DNA of 15,187 nt. Origin: JBOFCS01 sp051646185 (GTDB lineage Bacteria; Actinomycetota; Actinomycetes; Mycobacteriales; Mycobacteriaceae). Positions 1-6,243 of the stretch are shown piece by piece. Under the pieces are notes generated by a model. It was not told the origin of the DNA. It made no database searches and saw only the letters and a program-made list of their open reading frames with translations. Numbering within the stretch: position 1 is the stretch's first letter; each line of letters opens with the position of its first letter. The position numbers and the translations under genes are program-made. Location: the NCBI GenBank assembly GCA_051646185.1, contig JBOFCS010000175.1:1-15187 (forward strand), given 5' to 3'.

Positions 1-170
1 TGGGCAGCTGTCGCATCAGCAATAGCCGCTTCGGTTTCGGCCGGGCTGGCAAGGGGCACAAGAGCCTGCACTTCGCCGGTGGAGGGGTTGTAGACATCGG
101 CAAAGTTTCCTGAGGTTCCGGTTAGGTGCTGGCCACCGATGAAGTGGGTCAAGCGAGTTTTGCTGCTCAT
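1..170 (-). CDS. mmsA: Methylmalonate-semialdehyde dehydrogenase (CoA-acylating), N-terminal fragment
   Basis: Only the first 56 codons lie in the window; the gene runs off the left edge. The reading frame begins MSSKTRLTHFIGGQ and continues with NFADVYNPSTGEVQA and VPLASPAETEAAI. This is the usual N-terminus of aldehyde dehydrogenases of the MmsA/IolA group, which oxidise (methyl)malonate semialdehyde to acetyl- or propionyl-CoA in valine, thymine or inositol breakdown. The catalytic cysteine and the NAD-binding region are outside the window, so the exact substrate is inferred. ATG at 170 is preceded by a modest purine-rich site (AGAGG, about 6 nt away). The gene is divergent from the YccA-like gene. 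Two repeats at 220-255 sit where its promoter should be and may control it. Confidence 0.75.
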   Translation of the reverse strand, partial: MSSKTRLTHFIGGQHLTGTSGNFADVYNPSTGEVQALVPLASPAETEAAIADATAA

Positions 171-219
171 GCTGTGCCTCTGCTGGTTGGTAATGAGTGG
201 GAGTCGAATCGAAACAATA

Positions 220-255
220 TAGTAGGACGTCCATCAATGTCTAGTAGGACATCCA
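220..255. repeat. Tandem 14-bp direct repeat, possible operator upstream of mmsA
   Basis: TAGTAGGACGTCCA (220-233) recurs as TAGTAGGACATCCA (242-255) with one mismatch. The offset is exactly 22 bp, about two helical turns, so both copies face the same side of the DNA. Each contains the palindromic or near-palindromic core GGACRTCC. They lie 50-85 bp upstream of the mmsA start, overlapping AT-rich sequence that could serve as its promoter. This geometry suits a dimeric regulator binding two sites cooperatively. The regulator is unknown. Confidence 0.5.
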
Positions 256-365
256 ACTAATTTTGGTGGGCTATTAGACGGTCAACCTTCGGGTTGTTTG
301 CTCGGGGGAGTCGGGAACTCTTCGCCTATCCCGGTCGTTAAATGTATATAGTTCGTTAGACTTCT

Positions 366-378
366 GTTGACGGTCAAC
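366..378. promoter_or_regulatory. Palindrome GTTGACGGTCAAC upstream of the YccA-like gene, with a repeated half-site
   Basis: The sequence has two perfect 6-bp arms around a central G. The ten bases GACGGTCAAC occur again at 277-286 in a less symmetric setting. The palindrome is 28 bp upstream of the GTG start at 407. A TATATA hexamer at 345-350 could be the -10 box, which would put the palindrome just downstream of the transcription start, a typical repressor position. The function is inferred only. Confidence 0.4.
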
Positions 379-406
379 TAATGACTTACACGAAAGGACA
401 ATCACG

Positions 407-1243
407 GTGCGTACCAGTAGCAACCCAGTGTTCCGTAGTCTGCCCAAGGGCCAGGGCGGTTACGCTAACTTTGGATCGGCAGCAGCAGGGGCTGGGTTTG
501 CAACCCAGCAATACGGTCAGCCTGACTTAACTAAGCAGTACCCAGCTTCGGGCTCCAGGGCGCTTACCATCGATGATGTTGTCACAAAAACCGGCATCAC
601 TTTGGGTGTGCTGTCCTTAACCGCTATTGTTTCTTTCTTTTTGGTGAATGGGAATACTGCCTTAGCAACCCCCTTTGTTCTTGTTGGTGGTCTTGGCGGA
701 TTTGTTCTTGTCATGATTGCCACGTTTGGACGTAAACAAGATAACCCGGCAATTGTTTTGAGCTACGCTGCTTTAGAAGGCCTTGTCCTTGGCGCCCTGT
801 CTTTTGTTCTCACTTTCAACGTATCGGGCGCTAGCGCTGGTGGTCTCATTGGTCAGGCAATTCTGGGAACCTTTGGAGTTTTTGGCGGTATGCTTATCGT
901 CTATAAAACCGGAGCAATTAGGGTAACTCCCAAATTTACTCGGATGATGTTCGCTGGCATGATTGGCGTTTTGGTGCTGATGCTAGGCAACCTCGTTGCT
1001 TCATTCTTTACCGATGGTGGCTTTGGGCTTCGCGAGAATGGTCCACTGGGAATTATCTTTTCGTTAGTCTGCATTGGCTTAGCCGCTTTTAGTTTCCTTC
1101 TTGACTTTGATCAGGCCGATCAAGCAATTAGAGCTGGTGCTCCAGAACGGGCAGCATGGGGGATCGCTCTAGGCCTCACCGTTACTTTGGTGTGGTTGTA
1201 CATCGAGATCTTGCGGCTTTTAAGCATGCTGCAAAACGATTAA
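407..1243 (+). CDS. Bax inhibitor-1/YccA family integral membrane protein
   Basis: This 278-residue protein has a polar, Gly/Ala/Gln-rich N-terminus (about 1-55) followed by seven hydrophobic segments near residues 62-81, 86-107, 118-138, 147-167, 179-200, 213-233 and 249-272. This is the architecture of bacterial Bax-inhibitor-1 (UPF0005/YccA) proteins. The conserved acidic pair appears as D233-F-D235 at the end of the sixth segment; in the family such aspartates have been linked to pH-dependent calcium leak. Its role in actinobacteria is unknown. The start is GTG at 407, with AAAGGA 8 nt upstream. It is transcribed alone, divergent from mmsA, and ends 17 bp before a strong terminator. I believe M. 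tuberculosis Rv1072 is the positional counterpart. Confidence 0.85.
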   Translation: MRTSSNPVFRSLPKGQGGYANFGSAAAGAGFATQQYGQPDLTKQYPASGSRALTIDDVVTKTGITLGVLSLTAIVSFFLVNGNTALATPFVLVGGLGGFVLVMIATFGRKQDNPAIVLSYAALEGLVLGALSFVLTFNVSGASAGGLIGQAILGTFGVFGGMLIVYKTGAIRVTPKFTRMMFAGMIGVLVLMLGNLVASFFTDGGFGLRENGPLGIIFSLVCIGLAAFSFLLDFDQADQAIRAGAPERAAWGIALGLTVTLVWLYIEILRLLSMLQND

Positions 1244-1260
1244 CTCCTTATGCAATACTC

Positions 1261-1294
1261 AAAAATGCCCCCCTGTACGCAGGGGGGCATTTTT
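1261..1294. terminator. Bidirectional rho-independent terminator between the YccA-like gene and the thiolase
   Basis: There is a perfect 15-bp stem, AAAAATGCCCCCCTG (1261-1275) with CAGGGGGGCATTTTT (1280-1294), around a TACG loop. The GC-rich core is flanked by A5 and T5, so it works on both strands. It can end the plus-strand YccA-like transcript and the minus-strand thiolase transcript. Confidence 0.93.
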
Positions 1295-1320
1295 GTCAGG
1301 TCTAGCTTTTGTCAGGTCTA
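1291..1320. repeat. 14-bp direct repeat TTTTGTCAGGTCTA at the terminator/thiolase boundary
   Basis: TTTTGTCAGGTCTA occurs at 1291-1304 and 1307-1320 with a 16-bp offset. The first copy includes the terminator T-run. The second supplies the TAG stop of the minus-strand thiolase (1318-1320). It is probably a small local duplication of the 3' end. Confidence 0.6.
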
Positions 1321-2535
1321 ACTTAGGCGTTCCAGAATCATTGCCATGCCCATGCCGCCACCTACACACATGGTCTCTACGCCAAAGGTTTTATCGTGGG
1401 TGCGAAGGTTATTGAGCAAGGTGGTGGTGATCCGAGCGCCGGTCATACCAAAGGGATGGCCCAGCGCGATGGCGCCTCCGGAAACATTGAGCTTATCCTC
1501 GTCGATGTTCAGCTCACGTGCTGAACCAATGACCTGAACCGCAAAGGCCTCATTGATTTCAAATAAGTCAATATCCGAGACAGACATGCCAGTGCGACGC
1601 AACACTGCCCTGGTGGCTTCGATTGGCCCAAGTCCCATGATTTCAGGAGAGGTACCAGTTACTCCGGTTGCCACTACTCGAGCTAACGGAGTAAGACCAA
1701 GGTCTTTGGCTTTGGTGTCGCTCATAATGACTAAGGCAGCCGCACCATCATTCAAAGGGCAAGCGTTGCCCGCGGTAACTGTGCCATCGGGACGGAAGAC
1801 TGGCTTGAGCTGGCTGACAGCCTCGTAAGTGGTCCCGGCGCGCGGTCCATCGTCAGTGGAAACAACAGTGCCATCGGGGAGGGTGACGGGGGTGATTTCC
1901 CGTTCGAAGAAACCAGCTTTAATGGCCTCCTCTGCCCGATTTTGGCTGCGCACTCCCCAACGATCCTGTTCCTCGCGGGTGATCCCGGTGATTTGTGCGA
2001 CGTTCTCGGCTGTCTGTCCCATAGCGATATAGGCATCGGGAAGCAGCCCACTTTCGCGGGGGTCAGCCCAGGTGGCTCCGCCTTGTGCAAACTGCGCGGT
2101 GCGTTCGGTCGCAGCATCAAACAACGGATTTTTGCTCTCTGGTAAGGAATCAGAGTTACCATGAACGAAACTTGAGACGCTCTCTACCCCGGCGGAGATA
2201 AAGACGTCCCCTTCACCGGCTTTGATGGCATGTAAGGCCATCCGGGTGGTCTGTAGCGACGATGAACAGTAGCGGGTGATGGTTGTTCCAGGGATGGAGT
2301 CATAACCAAGAAGTACCGATACAATCCGTCCTAGATTATGACCTTGCTGTCCACCTGGAAGCCCACAGCCAAGAATCAAATCATCAATTTGGTTCGGGTC
2401 TAACTCGGGGATTTTGGCAAGCGCGGCAGCGACCATTTGCACTGCAAGATCGTCCGGCCGAATAGACTGCAGGGAGCCCTTCATGGCCCGACCTATGGGG
2501 GAACGTGCAGTGGAAACGATGACAGCTTCGGGCAT
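1318..2535 (-). CDS. fadA: Acetyl-CoA C-acyltransferase (thiolase)
   Basis: A 405-residue type I/II thiolase, which exchanges an acyl group between CoA and 3-ketoacyl-CoA. Visible active-site features are the nucleophile Cys90 in RYCSSSLQT, NEAFAV (328-333), GGAIALGHP (353-361, His360) and Cys390 in CVGGGMGM near the C-terminus. Length and motifs are complete. The start is ATG at 2535, not the upstream in-frame ATG at 2589: AAAGGAG lies 5 nt before 2535, and thiolases normally begin MPEAVIVSTARSPIG. The gene lies 95 bp downstream of the SGNH esterase on the same strand and converges on the YccA-like gene. By position it corresponds to M. tuberculosis fadA3 (Rv1074c). Chain-length preference cannot be read from the sequence; beta-oxidation is more likely than biosynthesis given the nearby acyl-CoA dehydrogenase. 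Confidence 0.9.
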   Translation of the reverse strand: MPEAVIVSTARSPIGRAMKGSLQSIRPDDLAVQMVAAALAKIPELDPNQIDDLILGCGLPGGQQGHNLGRIVSVLLGYDSIPGTTITRYCSSSLQTTRMALHAIKAGEGDVFISAGVESVSSFVHGNSDSLPESKNPLFDAATERTAQFAQGGATWADPRESGLLPDAYIAMGQTAENVAQITGITREEQDRWGVRSQNRAEEAIKAGFFEREITPVTLPDGTVVSTDDGPRAGTTYEAVSQLKPVFRPDGTVTAGNACPLNDGAAALVIMSDTKAKDLGLTPLARVVATGVTGTSPEIMGLGPIEATRAVLRRTGMSVSDIDLFEINEAFAVQVIGSARELNIDEDKLNVSGGAIALGHPFGMTGARITTTLLNNLRTHDKTFGVETMCVGGGMGMAMILERLS

Positions 2536-2630
2536 CTGAACTCCTTTGTACTTAAATTGTCCGAGGTACTTATTTTCTGGGCGACGCATTAGGGAGAAAT
2601 GGGTTGCACTACGACATTACTGTGTCGACG

Positions 2631-3503
2631 TTACGGTGTTGTTTGTCCCTTGGGAAGCGTGCTGAGCTCGGTGGTATCCCACTCACCTAGAGCGGCACAT
2701 AGTGTGGGTAGTAGCAGTTCTGCGGCAAGTTGATACCCCGCTGGCGATGGGTGGTAGCGGTCGGCGGAGAAGAGCCGTTCTGGGGCTTGCAAAAACTCTG
2801 GTCCCAGCAAATCGGCTAAGGCAACTGGATGTCCGCCAGAATGTAAGGTTGCTTCAGCTTGGGCATGGGCCAAGGTAAGTCCCCACTTATGTAACACCGT
2901 GCGCAGGGGTTGGGGCAGGGGCTGTACAGCCCCAAGATCGGGGCAGGTTCCCACGACAACAGTTGCGCCGCTTTGCCGTAGGCGATGCACGGCATCGCCT
3001 AGTCGGCGAGCCGAAGCGCGAATCGAATTTTTAGCCGTGACGTCATTTGCACCAATCATGATGATGGCGGCATCCGGCGCCGGTCCAGCAACAAACATCG
3101 CATCCACTTGTCCACTGAGACCTTTTGACGTAGCTCCTACAATTGCTTTGGTGCTGAGTCGGATTCGCTTTCCGGTGCGTTCGGCAAGACCACGGGCGAT
3201 GAGCACTCCAGGCACCTCCTCGCAGTTCGAGCAGCCGTATCCGGTTGCGGTGGAATCCCCAAAGACCATGAGGTGGATATCCACGGCAGCACTTTTGGTA
3301 TATCGCTCCACTGGAGCGCCACCGGCAGCGTAAATTCCGTCAGCTAGGGGAGGGGCGCTGTTGGGTCGAGGGATTACTTTGCGAACCTGTTTGGCCTGAG
3401 CCAGGAGAATTTCGTACATAGCCAACCCCGCGGTACCTACTGATGCCGCAGTGGCGATACTGGTGATCGCAGTTCTGGTAGCAATGGTGCGGGTGCTGGT
3501 CAT
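2631..3503 (-). CDS. Exported SGNH/GDSL-family esterase
   Basis: A 290-residue protein with a hydrophobic N-terminal stretch (about 10-33) that looks like a signal peptide or anchor. The hydrolase core follows: block I FGDSTATG with nucleophile Ser84, oxyanion Gly/Asn in GAND (151-154), and the block V pair Asp248/His251 in SADRYHPS. This is the complete SGNH catalytic set, so it should hydrolyse acyl esters outside the membrane. ATG at 3503 is preceded by AAGGAGG at 7 nt spacing. It is divergent from the HSL esterase at 3755 and precedes the thiolase on the same strand. It corresponds by position to M. tuberculosis Rv1075c, which I recall as a GDSL-like esterase. The natural substrate is unknown; a cell-envelope lipid ester is possible. 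Confidence 0.85.
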   Translation of the reverse strand: MTSTRTIATRTAITSIATAASVGTAGLAMYEILLAQAKQVRKVIPRPNSAPPLADGIYAAGGAPVERYTKSAAVDIHLMVFGDSTATGYGCSNCEEVPGVLIARGLAERTGKRIRLSTKAIVGATSKGLSGQVDAMFVAGPAPDAAIIMIGANDVTAKNSIRASARRLGDAVHRLRQSGATVVVGTCPDLGAVQPLPQPLRTVLHKWGLTLAHAQAEATLHSGGHPVALADLLGPEFLQAPERLFSADRYHPSPAGYQLAAELLLPTLCAALGEWDTTELSTLPKGQTTP

Positions 3504-3583
3504 GGCACTTCCTCCTTACTTCTGCGTTTCTCTGACATCCTGCGGTAAATGCGGATATCAATATTGACAATCTAACCCCCGCA

Positions 3584-3601
3584 GATCAAGAGCGGATCAA
3601 G
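3584..3601. repeat. Direct repeat GATCAAG x2 in the esterase-esterase divergent region
   Basis: GATCAAG at 3584-3590 and 3595-3601, offset 11 bp (about one helical turn), in the 251-bp gap between the two divergent esterase genes. The spacing is operator-like, but the units are short. The rest of the gap holds the HSL esterase promoter (3663-3703), an inverted repeat GGTTTG/CAAACC (3655-3660, 3675-3680) and nothing else I recognise. Confidence 0.3.
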
Positions 3602-3662
3602 TTTACGTATCAACTTAGTAGCTAAATACTTGACTGCTCCGCTCAGCTCTTCATGGTTTGAG

Positions 3663-3690
3663 TTGTTGGCACACCAAACCTATGTATAGT
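3663..3690 (+). promoter_or_regulatory. Predicted promoter of the HSL-family esterase
   Basis: TTGTTG (3663-3668) is followed after 16 bp by TATAGT (3685-3690), a good actinobacterial -10 box. Transcription would start near 3697, giving about 58 nt of leader to ATG 3755. The -10 box overlaps the alternative GTG start at 3689, which argues against that start. Confidence 0.5.
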
Positions 3691-3703
3691 GACTCAAGTC
3701 ACA
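3688..3703. promoter_or_regulatory. CRP/GlxR-like palindrome overlapping the esterase -10 box
   Basis: AGTGACTCAAGTCACA has arms GTGACT/AGTCAC around CA. It fits the consensus I recall for corynebacterial GlxR, TGTGANNTANNTCACA, except for the first base and one central base. It overlaps TATAGT (3685-3690) and the predicted start of transcription, so binding would most likely repress. It is a sequence match by eye only. Confidence 0.5.
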
Positions 3704-3754
3704 CCGACGCGAGGTTGCTGCAGCGCCGGAAAAGTTTCCGAAGGGAGCGTCACA

Positions 3755-4816
3755 ATGGGTATTGCTAGTCCGGTGCTGGTGCATGGCTCTGACCAGTCAA
3801 AAGAATTACTGGTTCGTCCGGTGATTACCAGTGAAGATAAGGTCAGCATTCAGGGTAAATTAATTAATTTTGGTTTGCGCTATACCCTTCGTCCGACAGT
3901 GACGACTTTGGCTTGTTTGTATCGGCTTCCGCTGCCTTGGGGGATTACTGATCGGGTAACTGAGGCCATTCCTTTTGGAATCATTGATCAACTTGCCAGA
4001 TTTATTATGATTCCACCACGTGGTACCGAACGAATTCCATTGCAGCTCAAAAATTGTCGTTCTGAGATTGTCCGAGCGCCGGGAGTCCCGGAATTGGATG
4101 GCACCGGACGCGCAATCCTCTATCTGCATGGTGGGGCTTTTCTGGCTTGTGGGCTCAATACACATGGCCGATTAGTTGCTGAGATTTCTCGGGAAGCGCG
4201 TTCTCCGGTTGTAAGTGTTGATTATCGGATGGCCCCGAAAAACCAGTTGAGCAAAGCCATCGATGACTGTGTAGACGGGTATCGGTATCTGCTCAAAGCC
4301 GGGTATTCGGCAGAACAAATTGTGATTGCCGGTGATTCAGCTGGTGGGTATTTGGCTTTTATGGTCGCTTTGACGTTAATCGCTCAGCGAGAATCAAGCC
4401 CGGCTGCCATTGTGGCAATTTCACCCCTTATTACTTTTGACGATAAAGCAAGGGTGGGGCATCCAAACGAAAAAACGGATTCGCTGTTTGGTCCCTCGGA
4501 TTTTAAGACACTGAACCGCATTTTAGATAAAGCAAACAATGTTAGTGGCAGCGGTAACGTGAAGCCCGAGCCTGCTGATCATGACCTCAGTGAAATGCCT
4601 CCTACGCTTATTCATGCCTCAGCCTCGGAAATTTTGCTTTATGACGCAGAACTTATGGTCCAGCGTCTTGCTGCAGCCGGGGTTCCCATCGCTTTGAAAA
4701 AATGGCAAGGTCAGGCCCATGTTTTCCAGGCTGGATCCCCGGTTAATCCCGAAGCTCATCGGTCGATAGTAGAAATTGGTGAGTTCATTCGGACCGCGAC
4801 TGGCTCATTGCAGTAG
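3755..4816 (+). CDS. lipU: Alpha/beta hydrolase, hormone-sensitive lipase (HSL) family esterase
   Basis: A 353-residue esterase or lipase. HSL-family hallmarks are HGGA (125-128, oxyanion hole) in LYLHGGAFL, GDSAGG (193-198, nucleophile Ser195), SEILLYD (291-297) where Glu292 probably takes the place of the catalytic Asp, and His322 in GQAHVFQ. There is no signal peptide, so it is probably cytosolic or loosely membrane-associated. The start is ATG at 3755, with AGGGAG 7 nt upstream. An in-frame GTG at 3689 would add 22 residues (including RGCCSAGKVSEG), but it overlaps the predicted -10 box. cbs follows after 43 bp on the same strand, with no promoter evident between them, so the two may be co-transcribed. 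It corresponds by position to M. tuberculosis lipU (Rv1076). The substrate is unknown. Confidence 0.85.
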   Translation: MGIASPVLVHGSDQSKELLVRPVITSEDKVSIQGKLINFGLRYTLRPTVTTLACLYRLPLPWGITDRVTEAIPFGIIDQLARFIMIPPRGTERIPLQLKNCRSEIVRAPGVPELDGTGRAILYLHGGAFLACGLNTHGRLVAEISREARSPVVSVDYRMAPKNQLSKAIDDCVDGYRYLLKAGYSAEQIVIAGDSAGGYLAFMVALTLIAQRESSPAAIVAISPLITFDDKARVGHPNEKTDSLFGPSDFKTLNRILDKANNVSGSGNVKPEPADHDLSEMPPTLIHASASEILLYDAELMVQRLAAAGVPIALKKWQGQAHVFQAGSPVNPEAHRSIVEIGEFIRTATGSLQ

Positions 4817-4859
4817 AGCCGCGTATGCACGGTGGTCGAGGCTCTGGAACGATGGACTT

Positions 4860-6239
4860 ATGCGCATCGCCGATCATGTTGTAGACCTCATTGGGAACAC
4901 TCCGCTGGTCAAGCTCAACTCGGTGGTTTCGCCGGGTTCGGGGCTGGTGGCCGCAAAGTTGGAGTATCTCAACCCAGGTGGTAGCTCTAAGGATCGGATT
5001 GCTGTCAAGATGATTGACGCAGCCGAAGCCTCTGGCGAGCTTAAACCTGGTGGAACTATTGTTGAGCCAACTTCAGGTAATACTGGCGTTGGTCTTGCTT
5101 TAGTTGCCCAGCAGCGGGGGTATAAGTGTGTTTTTGTTTGCCCCGACAAAGTCAGTGAGGATAAGCGAAATGTTTTACGTGCTTATGGCGCTGAGGTGGT
5201 GGTCTGCCCCACCGCAGTAGCCCCAGAGCATCCGGACAGTTACTACAATGTTTCCGATCGCCTGGTTGCTGAAATTGCCGGGGCTTGGAAACCAAATCAG
5301 TATTCCAATGTTAATGGGCCGCAGAGTCATTACGAATCCACAGGGCCGGAAATTTGGGCAGATACTGAAGGTAAGATCACTCATTTTGTGGCCGGAGTAG
5401 GAACCGGTGGAACTATTAGTGGTACCGGAAAGTATCTCAAAGAAATTTCCGGCGGCACGGTAAAAATTATTGGTGCCGACCCAGAAGGTTCGGTGTACTC
5501 GGGAGGCACGGGGCGTCCGTATCTTGTGGAAGGCGTGGGTGAAGACTTTTGGCCCAGCGCGTATGACGCGTCTATTCCTGATGAGATTATTGCTGTTTCA
5601 GATGCTGATTCCTTCAATATGACTCGTCGTCTGGCAAGGGAAGAAGGCCTACTGGTTGGCGGTTCTTGCGGCATGGCGGTAGTCGCGGCATTACAAGTTG
5701 CCGAACGCGAAGGCCCTGACGCGGTTGTTGTTGTTTTGCTTCCAGATGGTGGCCGTGGGTACCTATCGAAGATTTTTAATGACGAGTGGATGTCTTCCTA
5801 TGGTTTTCTGCGGACTCGTCTCGATGGGGATGATTCTGAGCCGACAGTAGGTGATGTATTGCGAGGTAAGTCGGGTGCATTGCCTGACCTTGTTCATACC
5901 CACCCTTCGGAAACTCTGAGAGACGCTATTGAGATTCTCCGCGAGTATGGGGTTTCGCAGATGCCGGTAGTGGGTGCGGAACCTCCCATTATGGCCGGTG
6001 AAGTCGCCGGAAGTGTTTCCGAACGAGACTTGTTGAGTGCTGTTTTTGAGGGCCGTGCACAACTTGCTGATTCTGTTGCCTCACATATGAGTGCACCCTT
6101 CCCATTGATTGGTTCTGGTGAAAGTGCTTCACAAGCAACAAAAGCCTTGAGTGATTGTGATGCACTCATGGTTGTTGAGGACGGCAAGCCAGTGGGAGTG
6201 ATTACTCGACATGATCTGCTTGGCTTCCTCAGTATGTGA
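4860..6239 (+). CDS. cbs: Cystathionine beta-synthase
   Basis: A 459-residue PLP enzyme that condenses serine (or O-acetylserine) with homocysteine to cystathionine, the first step of reverse transsulfuration. The catalytic domain (about 1-315) has the PLP lysine Lys44 in NPGGSSKDR, the substrate loop TSGNTG (71-76), the phosphate-binding GTGGT (181-185) and GGSCGMA (267-273). A pair of CBS regulatory domains follows (about 330-455: HTHPSETLRDAI, YGVSQMPVV, GVITRHDLLGFLS). The N-terminus MRIADHVVDLIGNTPLVKL at ATG 4860 matches the mycobacterial enzyme. The longer frame from 4776 would overlap the upstream gene by 41 bp and add unrelated residues. The ribosome site is weak (GGA, 5 nt away), so coupling to the upstream esterase gene is likely. 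The gene ends 4 bp from the stop of the convergent acyl-CoA dehydrogenase. Corresponds to Rv1077. Confidence 0.95.
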   Translation: MRIADHVVDLIGNTPLVKLNSVVSPGSGLVAAKLEYLNPGGSSKDRIAVKMIDAAEASGELKPGGTIVEPTSGNTGVGLALVAQQRGYKCVFVCPDKVSEDKRNVLRAYGAEVVVCPTAVAPEHPDSYYNVSDRLVAEIAGAWKPNQYSNVNGPQSHYESTGPEIWADTEGKITHFVAGVGTGGTISGTGKYLKEISGGTVKIIGADPEGSVYSGGTGRPYLVEGVGEDFWPSAYDASIPDEIIAVSDADSFNMTRRLAREEGLLVGGSCGMAVVAALQVAEREGPDAVVVVLLPDGGRGYLSKIFNDEWMSSYGFLRTRLDGDDSEPTVGDVLRGKSGALPDLVHTHPSETLRDAIEILREYGVSQMPVVGAEPPIMAGEVAGSVSERDLLSAVFEGRAQLADSVASHMSAPFPLIGSGESASQATKALSDCDALMVVEDGKPVGVITRHDLLGFLSM

Positions 6240-6243
6240 GCGT

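Noticed and set aside
283..296. CAACC-TTCG-GGTTG hairpin as a terminator
   Set aside because: No gene reads into it from either side (it lies between divergent genes) and no T-run follows. It could be a chance UUCG stem-loop.
1752..2162. 136-codon minus-strand ORF inside the thiolase gene, and similar long ORFs (for example 2899-3333, 8133-8561)
   Set aside because: They are other-frame shadows of well-supported genes with no ribosome site or recognisable motifs.
3689..3754. N-terminal extension of the HSL esterase from GTG 3689
   Set aside because: It overlaps a good -10 box (3685-3690), has no ribosome site, and adds residues unlike the family; ATG 3755 has AGGGAG at 7 nt.
4776..4859. Longer cbs frame starting inside the esterase gene
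   Set aside because: The added 28 residues are the upstream coding sequence read in another frame; ATG 4860 gives the family N-terminus.
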